Below, one piece after another: positions 16,149 to 25,201 of a stretch of DNA of 64,000 bases. The stretch is from JAFASC01 sp036265935. Lineage in GTDB: Bacteria; Pseudomonadota; Alphaproteobacteria; Rhizobiales; Beijerinckiaceae. Where the stretch lies: positions 44,276-108,275 of the forward strand of contig DATAOB010000073.1 in the NCBI GenBank assembly GCA_036265935.1, read 5' to 3'. The notes below the pieces were generated by a model, which saw nothing but the letters and a program-made list of their open reading frames with translations, made no database searches and was not told the origin of the DNA. How positions within the stretch are numbered: position 1 is the stretch's first letter; every line of letters begins with the position of its first letter. The translations under genes were made by a program, and so were the position numbers.

Positions 16149-17498
16149 TCAGATATTGAGTTTTTGGATGTTTTCGAGGGCGCGGTCTGTCCACAGCGCC
16201 GCCGCGTCGATGAAGGGCGCGAGATCGAAAGCGCGCTCGATCGCCTCTTTGTCATCTCTCAGCTTCGGATCGGCAAGGAGCACATCGCGCAGATGCTTGC
16301 CTTCATCGCGCACCTGACCCGCCGCCGCTTCGATGAGGTGATGCGCCTCACCGCGGCCGTGCCGCGCAGCAAGCGCAGATGCCACTGAGTCGGAGAAAAG
16401 CAATCCCTGCGTCATATCGAGATTTTTGCGCATGCGCTCGGCGTCGATCGTGAGCCCCTCCGCCATAGCGACTGCTTCGCGCAGCGCGCCGGAGGCGAGG
16501 CCGAAGAGCGGCGGCAGCGCCAACCATTCCGCATGCCATAGTCCCGGCGGTCGCTCGTGCGAGACCGCCATTGCGTCGAGCAGGGTCGTGAGGTGTCCCT
16601 TCGCGGCGGCCTGCGCGGCCATTATCACGGTCGACGAAACGGGATTGCGCTTATGCGGCATCGCCGACGAGCCGCCGCGTCCAGGCACATGCGGCTCGGC
16701 GACCTCGCCCACCTCGGTCGACATGAGATGCACGACGTCGGTCGCCATTTTAGCGAGTGTGCCGATCATGAGAGCGATCCACGCGCCGGTCTCGGCCATG
16801 CGACCGCGCAACGCATGCCACGCAATCGGCGGCGCGGTGAGATCGAGCTCGCGCGCGAAAGCTTCGAGGAGGGCAGGGCCTTTGTCGCCGAATGTCGCGA
16901 GCGTCCCGACCGGTCCACCGAGCGACGCGGCGAGCACGCGCTTACGCAGGGCCGGGAGCTCAGCCGCGCTTTCTGCAATGCCGGTTGTCCAGACCGCGAC
17001 CTTGTAGCCGAAGGTCAATGGCACCGCGTGCTGGCCGTAGGTGCGTCCGACGCAGGGCGTAGCGCGGTGCTTGCGCGCGAGCTGCGCCAGGCCTTTGACC
17101 GCGCGCGCAAGATCGCGTTCGATCAGTTCAAATCCATCGCGCATTTGCAAGACGAGCGCGGTGTCAACGATGTCCTGCGTGGTCGCGCCTTTGTGAAAGG
17201 CGCGCTCGAGCTCTTGCGGCAGCTTTTGGCGAACTGCCTTGATGAACGGAATCGTCGGCACGCCGGCAATCGCGGTTTCCTTACCGATCGTCTCTAAATC
17301 GAGATCGTCCGGCGAGATCGCTTCGATGGCCGCTGCAAGCCCGCGCGGCGCCAAAGCCAGACTCGCTTGTGCCCGCGCGAGTGCCGCTTCGGTGCGCAAC
17401 ATCGTCGCGAGGCGATTGCGATCGCTGAACACCTCGCGCATCGCATCCGTCGCGAAGAGCGGACCGAGAAGCTTTGAATCGAGCGCGGAGAAGGTCAT
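16149..17498 (-). CDS. pcaB: 3-carboxy-cis,cis-muconate cycloisomerase-like lyase (fumarase/aspartase superfamily)
   Basis: 449 aa. It carries the superfamily signature GGSSAMPHKRNP (flexible loop with the catalytic Ser), the TxxQ-like GATTQDIVDTA and GRTYGQHAVPLTFGYK blocks, and the N-terminal LGPLFATDAM typical of PcaB. PcaB cyclises carboxymuconate in the protocatechuate pathway. No other protocatechuate gene (pcaGH, pcaC, pcaD) is in the window, so the symbol is a family call, not proof of the reaction. The start could also be 17528. Confidence 0.8.
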   Translation of the reverse strand: MTFSALDSKLLGPLFATDAMREVFSDRNRLATMLRTEAALARAQASLALAPRGLAAAIEAISPDDLDLETIGKETAIAGVPTIPFIKAVRQKLPQELERAFHKGATTQDIVDTALVLQMRDGFELIERDLARAVKGLAQLARKHRATPCVGRTYGQHAVPLTFGYKVAVWTTGIAESAAELPALRKRVLAASLGGPVGTLATFGDKGPALLEAFARELDLTAPPIAWHALRGRMAETGAWIALMIGTLAKMATDVVHLMSTEVGEVAEPHVPGRGGSSAMPHKRNPVSSTVIMAAQAAAKGHLTTLLDAMAVSHERPPGLWHAEWLALPPLFGLASGALREAVAMAEGLTIDAERMRKNLDMTQGLLFSDSVASALAARHGRGEAHHLIEAAAGQVRDEGKHLRDVLLADPKLRDDKEAIERAFDLAPFIDAAALWTDRALENIQKLNI

Positions 17499-17590
17499 TG
17501 CGTCATCATTGCAGAAGGCGCGCATCATCGCTGCCGCACGCCAGCGCGTACGAAACAGGCAGAGGACACGGGCGCCGAGCGGCCGTTCCT

Positions 17591-17614
17591 AAAATAAAAA
17601 GCCGGTCGCCCGGC
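17591..17614 (-). terminator. Intrinsic terminator, minus strand
   Basis: On the minus strand GCCGG-GCGA-CCGGC, with a GNRA tetraloop, is followed directly by TTTTTATTTT. It ends the candidate RNA and lies about 95 bp before the lyase start. Confidence 0.75.
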
Positions 17615-17945
17615 GCCCATGTGCTGCGATTTCTGTCTCTCGCGTCCCGCATCTTCGGGGGCCTGGTTTGGCTTGACGCCACCTGGGCCCGCTTAAGCCC
17701 TCGAGGGGCGGACCGGTCATATTGCCGGACGGGCGGGTCACTCGTCGCCTCGCCTCTTCCGCGCCGGCGGGTTTCGCCGCCGGCGGGTATCGGAGAGAGC
17801 GGCGTTTGCGAAAGCCTCCCGAGATCGGAGCTAGGTACACCCCGACCGCAGGCGCCGCTCCCCGCCCGCACTTTCAAGACCACTCTAGAAAGGCCCTCAT
17901 GTGGGCGGGGATGGCCTGAGGTTACGAGCGCGCGAAGCACCGGGG
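17594..17945 (-). ncRNA. Candidate structured non-coding RNA of about 350 nt, family unknown
   Basis: No credible protein is encoded, yet the stretch is rich in perfect stems: 17860-17871 with 17901-17910 (CCCCGCCCAC / GTGCGGGCGGGG, one bulge), a 9-bp stem closed by CGAAAC at 17762-17785, and a 10-bp pairing between the 5' end (17944-17935) and the 3' end (17618-17609). It ends in a strong intrinsic terminator. An AT-rich segment (17946-17975) sits where a promoter would be. The features expected of RNase P RNA (GAAAGTCCGG), tmRNA (GGATTCGAC, tag codons) and SRP RNA (GGAAGCAGC) are absent. It could be a free RNA or a long leader of the lyase gene. Confidence 0.5.
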
Positions 17946-17988
17946 ATAAGTTTTTTTGCAAATTATTTTTCTGCTGATCGGTAGCGCG

Positions 17989-18111
17989 CCCTTTCCCCTT
18001 GCGGGAGAGGGTGACCCGCGCGTGAGCGCGGGTCGGGTGAGGGGTTCATTGCAGGCGCCCCCTCATCCGTCGTTGCTTCGCAACGACACCTTCTCCCGCA
18101 AGGGGAGAAGG
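17989..18111. repeat. Intergenic inverted repeat, family C
   Basis: Arms CCTTTCCCCTTGCGGGAGAGG (left) and CCTTCTCCCGCAAGGGGAGAAGG (right) are inverted copies about 80 bp apart, with internal hairpins (GACCCGCGCGTGAGCGCGGGTC; GTCGTTGCTTCGCAACGAC). This is a type of repeat often seen between genes in Rhizobiales. Single copy in this window. Confidence 0.8.
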
Positions 18112-18139
18112 CACGCTAATGATATTCGTTTGCGCAAGT

Positions 18140-18817
18140 TCACGCCGCCTGGCTTGCCTTCTGCAGCCCGACCGAAAACGTCGCTTCCGTCTCCGCCTTG
18201 ATCTCGTCAACCGAAACGCCGTCGGCAAGCTCGGCGAGCGTCATGCCGCCCTTGCCATGCTTGTCGATCGTGAACACGCCGAGATCGGTGATCACCATGT
18301 CGACGACGCCGGCGCCGGTGAGCGGCAGATTGCAGCGGTGCAGAAGCTTCGGCTCGACGGTGCCGTCCTTCGCCTTCGCCACGTGCTCCATCACCACGAC
18401 CACCTTCTTCACGCCGGCGACGAGGTCCATGGCGCCGCCCATGCCTTTGACCATCTTGCCGGGGATCATCCAGTTGGCGAGGTCGCCGTTCTCGGCGACC
18501 TGCATAGCGCCGAGGATCGACAGATCGATGTGGCCGCCGCGGATCATTCCGAACGAATCGGCGCTGGAGAAAAAGCTCGTCGTCGGCAATTCGGTGACCG
18601 TCTGCTTGCCGGCATTGATCAGGTCGGGATCTTCCTCGCCCTCATACGGGAACGGCCCCATTCCGAGCATGCCGTTCTCGCTCTGCAGCTGCACGGTCAT
18701 GCCGGCCGGAATGTAATTGGCGACAAGCGTCGGAATGCCGATGCCGAGATTGACGTAAAAGCCGTCGCGCAATTCCTGTGCGGCGCGCGCGGCCATTTGT
18801 TCGCGGGTCCAAGCCAT
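18140..18817 (-). CDS. 3-oxoacid CoA-transferase, subunit B
   Basis: 225 aa. Family I CoA-transferase beta subunit: WTREQMAARAAQELRDGFYVNLGIGIPTLV, with the catalytic Glu in QSENGMLGMGP (SENG motif). It forms a heteromer with subunit A (18828-19535), moving CoA between succinyl-CoA or acetyl-CoA and a 3-oxoacid. ATG 18817 has a GAGGAGAG ribosome site, 10 bp after the subunit A stop. An intergenic palindrome lies just past the stop. Confidence 0.92.
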   Translation of the reverse strand: MAWTREQMAARAAQELRDGFYVNLGIGIPTLVANYIPAGMTVQLQSENGMLGMGPFPYEGEEDPDLINAGKQTVTELPTTSFFSSADSFGMIRGGHIDLSILGAMQVAENGDLANWMIPGKMVKGMGGAMDLVAGVKKVVVVMEHVAKAKDGTVEPKLLHRCNLPLTGAGVVDMVITDLGVFTIDKHGKGGMTLAELADGVSVDEIKAETEATFSVGLQKASQAA

Positions 18818-18827
18818 TCGTCTCTCC

Positions 18828-19535
18828 TCAGGCGGCCTGCCGCGGCCGGGTTGTGCGCTGCTCGATGCGTTTTGCCGCATTCGCCGCGTGAATGATGCGT
18901 TTGACGAAAATGCCGGGCGTGATGATGTGGTCGGGATCGATCTCGCCGGGCTGCACAAGGTGTTCGACCTGCGCGACGGTGATTTTCGCCGCACTCGCCA
19001 TCATCGGATTGAAGTTCCGCGCGGTCTTGCGGTAGACGAGATTGCCTTCGGTGTCGCCCTTCCAGGCATGCACGAGCGCCAGATCGGCGAACAGTCCGCG
19101 CTCCATCACGTATTTCTCGCCGTTGAATTCGCGCACTTCCTTGCCTTCGGCAACCAACGTGCCGACGCCGGTCTTCGTAAAGAAAGCGGGAATGCCGGCG
19201 CCGCCGGCGCGGATGCGCTCGGCGAGCGTGCCCTGCGGATTGAATTCGATCTCGAGCTCGCCGGCGAGATATTGCTGCGCGAAGGTTTTGTTCTCGCCGA
19301 CGTAGGACGAGATCATCTTCTTCGTCTGACGCGTGTCGAGAAGCCGGCCTAGGCCGACGCCGTCAATGCCGGCATTGTTGGAGATGACAGTGAGACCTTT
19401 GACCCCGGATTCGCGCACGGCTTCGATCAGAAGGTCGGGAATGCCGCAGAGGCCGAAGCCGCCCGCCATGATCGTCATGTCGTCGCGCAACAGTCCGGCA
19501 AGCGCCGCCTTGGCGTCCGGATAAACTTTCCTCAT
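18828..19535 (-). CDS. 3-oxoacid CoA-transferase, subunit A
   Basis: 235 aa. Family I alpha subunit with the glycine loop AGGFGLCGIPDLLIEAV and conserved ISNNAGIDGVGLG, GAGIPAFFTKTGVGT and NFNPMMASAAKITVAQVEHLV blocks. ATG 19535 is chosen because of its GAGGGAAG ribosome site; a longer frame upstream has no family similarity. First gene of the AB pair. ScoA/PcaI-type activities are equally possible; the context (thiolases, beta-oxidation enzymes) favours a 3-oxoacid substrate. Confidence 0.92.
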   Translation of the reverse strand: MRKVYPDAKAALAGLLRDDMTIMAGGFGLCGIPDLLIEAVRESGVKGLTVISNNAGIDGVGLGRLLDTRQTKKMISSYVGENKTFAQQYLAGELEIEFNPQGTLAERIRAGGAGIPAFFTKTGVGTLVAEGKEVREFNGEKYVMERGLFADLALVHAWKGDTEGNLVYRKTARNFNPMMASAAKITVAQVEHLVQPGEIDPDHIITPGIFVKRIIHAANAAKRIEQRTTRPRQAA

Positions 19536-19705
19536 TCTTCCCTCGCACTCACCAACCGGAACAATTGCCCGTTCCTGACATGCCGTGACGGCGCGTGCAA
19601 TCTCCGAGCCGGACGCCTTACGTGCAAGTTCCGGTCCGGCTTGGCCGCCACTGATTTCGATGGCATGGGGTGAGCCGAAACCGGGACGGAAGATCGGGCG
19701 CGTCG

Positions 19706-21343
19706 ATGAATGCAACAGCGATGACCGGCGGCGAGGCGATCGTGGCCGGCCTCATCGACCACGGCATCGACACGGTCTACGGCCTGCCCGGCGCGCAGGT
19801 CTACGGCCTCTTCGACGCGCTGCATCGCGCCCAGCCGAAGCTCAAAGTAATCGGCGCGCGGCACGAGCAGGCCTGCGGCTACATGGCCTTCGGCCACGCG
19901 CGCTCGACGGGCAAGCCGGCAGCCTTTTCCGTCGTGCCGGGGCCGGGCGTGCTCAATGCGAGCGCGGCGCTGCTCACCGCCTATGGCTGCAACGCGCCGG
20001 TGCTCTGCGTCACCGGCCAGGTGCCTTCCGCGTTTCTCGGGCGCGGCCGCGGCCACCTGCACGAAATGCCGGACCAGCTCGCGACGCTGCGCACCTTCAC
20101 CAAATGGGCGGGGCGCATCGACAGCGCGTCAATGGCGCGGGTCGAGGTGGCGCGCGCCTTCCAGGCCATGCTGTCCGGCCGCCAGGGCCCGGCGGCGCTG
20201 GAAATGCCGTGGGACGTCTTCACCCGCCGCGAGCTGATCGCCGATTGCGATCCGCTGCCGCCCTTTCCGGCGCCGCCGCCCGACCCGGACGCGCTGACCG
20301 CCGCAGCGCGGCTCGTCGCGGCGAACCGGCATCCGATGATCATGATCGGCAGCGGCGCGATCGCCGCGGCGGCGGAAATTCGCGAGCTCGCCGAAGCGCT
20401 CGATGCGCCGGTCGTCGCCTTCCGCAGCGGCCGCGGCATTCTGAGCAACGCGCACGAGCTCGGGCTGACGCTCGCCGAGGCCTACGAGCTTTGGCCGGGG
20501 ACCGACCTCGTCATCGGCATCGGCTCGCGGCTGGAGCTGATCGATGTCCGCTGGCAGAACCGGCCGGCGGGGCAGAAGATGATCCGCATCGATATCGATC
20601 CCGCCGAAATGCGCCGCTTCCCACCTGACGTCGGCGTCGTCGCCGACGCGCAGGAAGCAACGCAGGGGCTGATCGACGCCGTGCGGCGGGTCGGATTCAA
20701 GCGCAGCGCCGGGAGGCGGGATGAAATTCGCGCCGCGCGCGCCAAAGTCGCGGAAGAGATCCGCGCGATCGAGCCGCAAATGTCGTATCTGCGCATCCTG
20801 CGCGAGGTGCTGCCGGCGAATGCGTTCGTCACCGACGAGCTTTCGCAAGTTGGCTTTGCCTCCTGGTACGGATTTCCCGTCTACGAGCCGCGCACGTTTG
20901 TTTCGTCCGGCTATCAGGGGACGCTCGGTGCAGGATATCCGACCGCGCTCGGAGTCAAAGTCGCAAATCCGGATCGCCCTGTCGTGGCGATTTGCGGCGA
21001 CGGCGGCTTCATGTTCGCGCTCTCGGAGCTTGCGACGGCCGTGCAATTCGATATCGGCGTCGTCGCGCTCGTCTTCAACAACAACGCGTATGGCAACGTG
21101 CGGCGCGATCAGATGACGCGTTTCGACGGCCGCGTCATTGCCGCCGATCTCGTCAATCCGGATTTTCTGGAGATTGCCGATGCGTTCGGGGTCGGCGGTG
21201 CGCGCGTGCGCTCGCCGAAAGAGTTCCGGCCGGTCCTAGAGCGCGCGCTGGCGAGCGGCGGTCCGTGGCTCATTGATATCGAAGTGCCGCGCGATTCCGA
21301 AAGCGATCCGTGGCGCTTCATTTATCGCGTTCCGCGAAGGTAG
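19706..21343 (+). CDS. Thiamine-diphosphate-dependent lyase/synthase (acetolactate synthase-like family)
   Basis: 545 aa with the three-domain layout of ThDP enzymes. The Pyr domain has E54 in GARHEQACGYMAFG, which activates the cofactor. The central domain has a Rossmann-like MIMIGSGAIAAAAEI segment. The PP domain carries GDGGFMFALSELATAVQFDIGVVALVFNNNAYG, the metal/diphosphate site. The start is ATG 19706. No regulatory subunit (ilvN) follows; instead a MaoC-fold protein comes 12 bp later, so a catabolic carboligase or 2-oxoacid decarboxylase role is more likely than valine synthesis. Substrate unknown. Confidence 0.85.
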   Translation: MNATAMTGGEAIVAGLIDHGIDTVYGLPGAQVYGLFDALHRAQPKLKVIGARHEQACGYMAFGHARSTGKPAAFSVVPGPGVLNASAALLTAYGCNAPVLCVTGQVPSAFLGRGRGHLHEMPDQLATLRTFTKWAGRIDSASMARVEVARAFQAMLSGRQGPAALEMPWDVFTRRELIADCDPLPPFPAPPPDPDALTAAARLVAANRHPMIMIGSGAIAAAAEIRELAEALDAPVVAFRSGRGILSNAHELGLTLAEAYELWPGTDLVIGIGSRLELIDVRWQNRPAGQKMIRIDIDPAEMRRFPPDVGVVADAQEATQGLIDAVRRVGFKRSAGRRDEIRAARAKVAEEIRAIEPQMSYLRILREVLPANAFVTDELSQVGFASWYGFPVYEPRTFVSSGYQGTLGAGYPTALGVKVANPDRPVVAICGDGGFMFALSELATAVQFDIGVVALVFNNNAYGNVRRDQMTRFDGRVIAADLVNPDFLEIADAFGVGGARVRSPKEFRPVLERALASGGPWLIDIEVPRDSESDPWRFIYRVPRR

Positions 21344-21355
21344 GGAATTTTTGAG

Positions 21356-22219
21356 ATGGCGCTCGATGTGCAAAAATTGCTGAACTGGCCGTTCGAGGAA
21401 CTCACCCACGAATATTCGGCGCGCGACACGATCCTCTATGCGCTTGGCCTCGGTCTCGGCAGCGATCCGATGGACGAGGAGCAATTGCGCTTCGTCTATG
21501 AGAGGGATTTGCGCGCTTTGCCGACGATGGCCGTCGTGCTCGCTTATCCCGGGTTTTGGCTGCGCGAGCCGGGAACCGGAGTGAACTGGAAGAAGATATT
21601 GCACGGCGAGCAGGGCATCGTCTGGCATGCGGCGATTCCGCCTGCCGCGACCGTCGCCGGACGCACGCGCGTCACCGAGATCATCGACAAAGGCGCCGAG
21701 AAAGGCTCGCTGTTGTTCAGCGAGCGCGTGGTGCGCGACGCCAAAACCGGCGAGAAGCTGGTGACGCTCAGCGGCACGACGGTGCTACGCGGCGATGGCG
21801 GGTTCGGCGGACCGGCGAAGCAGGCGCCGAAGCCGCATGCCATTCCGCAGCGCGCGCCGGATGCGGTCTGTGATTTGCCGACTGCCCTTAATGCGGCGCT
21901 GATCTATCGCCTCTCCGGCGATTACAATCCGCTGCATGCCGACCCCGAAGTAGCACGCAGTGCCGGTTTCCCACGCCCGATTCTGCACGGGCTCTGCTCG
22001 CTTGGTGTCGCGGGGCATGCGTTGTTGAAGACAGTCGCCGCTTACGATCCCGCACGTTTCAAAAGCATGCGCCTGCGTTTCACCGCGCCGGTTTTTCCCG
22101 GCGAGACGATCCGCACCGAAATGTGGATCGACGGTCCGCGGGTTTCGTTCCGGGCGCGGGTCGTCGAGCGCGAGGCGGTGGTGCTCGACAACGGGTTAGC
22201 GGAAATCACCCGGGATTAG
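21356..22219 (+). CDS. Double hot-dog MaoC-family 2-enoyl-CoA hydratase (MFE-2 hydratase-2 type)
   Basis: 287 aa with two hot-dog domains. The first is degenerate; the second has the hydratase motif GDYNPLHADPEVARSAGFPRPILHG with the catalytic Asp and His. The N-terminus (FEELTHEYSARDTILYALGLGLG) is that of hydratase 2 of peroxisomal multifunctional enzyme. It would hydrate 2-enoyl-CoA to (R)-3-hydroxyacyl-CoA. Same strand as the ThDP enzyme, 12 bp apart, followed by a family B palindrome. Confidence 0.9.
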   Translation: MALDVQKLLNWPFEELTHEYSARDTILYALGLGLGSDPMDEEQLRFVYERDLRALPTMAVVLAYPGFWLREPGTGVNWKKILHGEQGIVWHAAIPPAATVAGRTRVTEIIDKGAEKGSLLFSERVVRDAKTGEKLVTLSGTTVLRGDGGFGGPAKQAPKPHAIPQRAPDAVCDLPTALNAALIYRLSGDYNPLHADPEVARSAGFPRPILHGLCSLGVAGHALLKTVAAYDPARFKSMRLRFTAPVFPGETIRTEMWIDGPRVSFRARVVEREAVVLDNGLAEITRD

Positions 22220-22222
22220 CGC

Positions 22223-22288
22223 TGGCCCGCGCACCTCCTGGTGCGCATTGAGGCGTGCCATGTTGCGCACCAGGAGGTGCGCGGTCCA
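22223..22288. repeat. Extragenic palindrome, family B, copy 2
   Basis: 66 bp. TGGCCCGCGCACCTCCTGGTGCGCA and TGCGCACCAGGAGGTGCGCGGTCCA are inverted copies with one mismatch, separated by 16 bases. Same family as 13716-13783. Unlike copy 1 it lies between co-directional genes, and it ends 10 bp before the next start codon. Confidence 0.88.
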
Positions 22289-22297
22289 AAGAAAACG

Positions 22298-23560
22298 ATG
22301 CAGAGCAGTTCTAATCCCCGCGACATTCTCGATCTGCTCTCGCCCGGCATGCGCGTCTTCGTGCATGCCGGTGCGTCGTTGCCGCGCGATTTTCTCGATG
22401 CGCTCAGCGCCGAACCGGAGCGCGCGCGGGGCGTCGAGTTCGTTGGCGCTTTCATTCCCGGTGTAAACACGTTTGACTTTGCCGCGCTTGCACCGGAGGC
22501 GCGGATGGTCACCACGTTTGGCGGCGGCTTCCATCGCAAATCGCCGGCGCGCGAGCGCATCCACGTGTTGCCGAAAGGCTATATGTCCTTCGTGCGCTAT
22601 CTCGCCGATCAAACATTCGATCTCGCCATCCTGCACCTCGCGCCGCCGCGTGCAGACGGGCGGCTTTCATACGGCATCAACCAGGATTTCGTGTCGCTTG
22701 CGGCGGCGCGCTCGAAGAAGCTTGCCGCGTTCGTCAATCGCGCCATGCCTGACATTGATGGCGAGCCGGGCCCACAATTGGATGATCTCGCGCTGGCGAT
22801 CGACGTTGACACGCCATTGCCGGAATATCCTGCCGGTGCGCCATCACCGCAGATCGAGGCGATCGCCCTGCACGCCGTGACGCTCATCAATGATGGCGAC
22901 ACCATCCAGATCGGCATCGGCAAGGTGCAGTCGGCGATCGTCCGCGCTTTGCATGCGCATCAGGACATCGGCGTCCATTCCGGCATGGTCGACGAGGCGA
23001 TCGTGGAGCTCGCTGACAAGGGCGTCATCACTGGGCGCAGAAAAGATTTCGACAAGGAGATCATCCTCACCGGCATGGTGTTCGGCACGCGGGCGACGTA
23101 CGAATTTTGCGCGCTGCCGGGCGTCAAACTCCGCGCCGCCGATTATACGCATGCGCCAAAAGTGCTCGGGGAGATCACAAATTTCGTTGCGATCAACAGC
23201 GCTGTGGAAATCGATCTGTTCGGCCAAACCAATGCGGAGCTCGTCTACGGCGGCCTGGTCAGCGGCTCCGGCGGCTTCCACGATTTCATGATCGGCGCGC
23301 GATTATCTGCGAACGGCCGCTCGATCGTGGCGCTGCCCGCGACTGGCGGCAGCGTCTCTCGCATCGTAGCAACGCTCTGCGAGCCGGGCATCGTCACGGG
23401 GCTGCGCAGCGACGCCGATATTTTTGTCACCGAGCATGGGATCGCGAAGGTCCGCGATCTCGCGCAGGATGCCCGCGCCGAAGCGCTGATCCAGATCGCC
23501 GCGCCGGAGCATCGCGGCACGCTCGCCGATCAATGGCGCGACATGCGGAAGCATCTATGA
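22298..23560 (+). CDS. Acetyl-CoA hydrolase/transferase family protein (4-hydroxybutyrate CoA-transferase-like)
   Basis: 420 aa. The family C-terminal blocks are present: INSAVEIDLFGQTNAE (with the Glu that forms the CoA thioester), GGLVSGSGGFHDFMIGARLS and IVTEHGIAKVRDL. ATG 22298 is preferred; an in-frame GTG at 22241 lies inside the palindrome. Its stop overlaps the next start (ATGA), so it is coupled to the acyl-CoA ligase. Either a CoA-transferase or a thioesterase step is possible. Confidence 0.88.
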   Translation: MQSSSNPRDILDLLSPGMRVFVHAGASLPRDFLDALSAEPERARGVEFVGAFIPGVNTFDFAALAPEARMVTTFGGGFHRKSPARERIHVLPKGYMSFVRYLADQTFDLAILHLAPPRADGRLSYGINQDFVSLAAARSKKLAAFVNRAMPDIDGEPGPQLDDLALAIDVDTPLPEYPAGAPSPQIEAIALHAVTLINDGDTIQIGIGKVQSAIVRALHAHQDIGVHSGMVDEAIVELADKGVITGRRKDFDKEIILTGMVFGTRATYEFCALPGVKLRAADYTHAPKVLGEITNFVAINSAVEIDLFGQTNAELVYGGLVSGSGGFHDFMIGARLSANGRSIVALPATGGSVSRIVATLCEPGIVTGLRSDADIFVTEHGIAKVRDLAQDARAEALIQIAAPEHRGTLADQWRDMRKHL

Positions 23561-25096
23561 CTGCGGATTTCAAAGGACTGATCAGCGGCGAGCGGCGCCT
23601 GTCGCGCGAAGACCTGTCCTCGCGCGTGCTTCGCGCCGCCGCCGGCTTCGATGCCCTCGGCGTCGGCGAGGGCGCGAGCGTCGCGCTGCTCCTGCGCAAC
23701 GATTTCGCTTTCTTCGAGGCGTCGCTCGCGGCGGTGCGGCTCGGCGCCTATGCCGTGCCGATCAACTGGCATTTTAAAGCCGACGAGGTCGGCTACATCC
23801 TTGGGGATTGCGACGCGCGCGTGCTCGTCGTGCATGCCGATCTCCTGCCGGCAATTCAGGATGCGATCCCCGCCGGCACGGCGTGCCTCGTCGTCCAGAC
23901 CCCGCCGGAAATTTGCGCGAGCTATCGCATCGATCCGGAGCACGCGCCTGTGCGGTCCGATGGCATCGATTGGGATCGCTGGCTCGCGAGCCACGCGCCA
24001 CATCACGGCGCGCCGCGCCGCCCGACCTACAGCATGATGTACACCTCGGGCACGACAGGCAATCCGAAAGGCGTGCGCCGTCAGGCGCCCGGCCCGGAAG
24101 ACGAGCGCAAGACCGAAGACCTGCGCCGCGCCATCTACGGCTTTCGCGACGGGCATGGTCTCAGCGCTGCCCGGCCCGCTTTATCACAGCGCGCCGAACT
24201 CGTTTGGCTTGCGCGCAGCGCGCGACGCGGCGCGCACGATCCTGATGCCACGCTTCGACGCGGAGGAATTGCTGGCGATCATCGAGCGCCATCGCGTCAC
24301 GCATATGTTCATGGTGCCGACCATGTTCGTGCGGCTGTTGAAGCTGCCGGAGCACGTGCGTCGCCGTTACGACGTGTCGTCGCTCGAATTCATCATCCAT
24401 GCCGCGGCACCCTGTCCAACCGACGTGAAGCTGGCGATGATCGAGTGGTGGGGACCGGTCCTGCACGAATTCTACGGCGGCACGGAAAGCGGCCCGGTGA
24501 CCTTGTCGTCGAGCGCGGATTTTCTGGCGCATCCCGGCACGGTCGGGCGCGTCGTGCCCGGCGCGATCGTCCGCGCGCTCGACGAGAACGGCAACGAGAC
24601 GCCGGTCGGCACGCCCGGCGAGCTCTTCATGCGCATCCCGTATTATCCGGATTTCACTTACCACAATCAGCCGGACAAGCACCGCGAGATCGACCGCGAC
24701 GGGCTGATCAGCATCGGCGATGTCGGTTATTTCGACGCGGAGGGATATCTCTATATCTGCGACCGCAAGCGCGACATGGTGATCTCGGGCGGGGTCAACA
24801 TCTATCCCGCCGAGATCGAGGCGGCCATTCTCTCGCTCGACGGTGTCAAGGATTGCGCCGTGTTCGGCATTCCCGACGTGGAGTTCGGCGAGGCGCTAAT
24901 GGCGATCCTCGAGCCGCAGGATGGCGCGGCGATCGCGCCGGACGACGTGCGCGCGCATTTGAAAGGGCAGCTCGCCGATTACAAAGTGCCGCGGCGGATC
25001 GAGATCGGAAAAAATTTGCCGCGCGAGGATTCCGGCAAAATTTTCAAGCGCCGCTTGCGCGAGCCGTATTGGCGGGAGGCGGGCAGGGCGATTTAG
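23557..25096 (+). pseudogene. Acyl-CoA synthetase/ligase (AMP-binding), interrupted by one frameshift
   Basis: Reading from ATG 23557 gives the N-terminal half with the P-loop YSMMYTSGTTGNPKGV. At about 24151-24154 the frame changes. The rest continues one frame on, with HEFYGGTESGPV, GDVGYFDAEGYLYICDRKRDMVISGGVNIYPAEIE and the C-terminal Lys in PREDSGKIFKRRL. The whole span is 1540 bases, so removing one base (the C in GGGCATGG) restores a 512-residue ligase. All motifs are intact, so this is a recent mutation or a sequencing error. It would activate an acid with ATP and CoA for the pathway around it. The upstream stop overlaps its start. Confidence 0.82.
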
Positions 25097-25100
25097 CTGC

Positions 25101-25200
25101 CGTCATTGCGAGGAGCGCAAGCGACGAAGCAATCCAGGAGCAAAGTCTGCAATCCATGAAGCGCCGGCTCCTAGATTGCTTCGCTTCGCTCGCAATGACG
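25101..25200. repeat. Extragenic palindrome, family A, copy 2
   Basis: Exactly 100 bp with perfect ends CGTCATTGCGAGGAGCG / CGCTCGCAATGACG, and inner arms GCGACGAAGCAATC / GATTGCTTCGCTTCGC. It fills the gap between the convergent ligase and thiolase genes and could end both transcripts. Confidence 0.92.
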
Positions 25201-25201
25201 G

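Noticed and set aside
17594..17945. RNase P RNA, tmRNA or SRP RNA
   Set aside because: The size first suggested these, but their universally conserved segments are absent on both strands.
17506..17961. Minus-strand ORF of about 150 codons over the RNA candidate
   Set aside because: Arg/Pro/Ser-rich with no family features, overlaps the terminator and strong hairpins, and other frames here are equally open; it is a GC artefact over a structured region.
19706..21343. Biosynthetic acetolactate synthase (ilvB)
   Set aside because: No ilvN or ilvC follows, and the neighbours are catabolic CoA enzymes; only the ThDP family is supported.
23107..23556. Long open frame upstream of the acyl-CoA ligase
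   Set aside because: Only an out-of-frame reading of the CoA-transferase; the ligase starts at the ATGA overlap at 23557.
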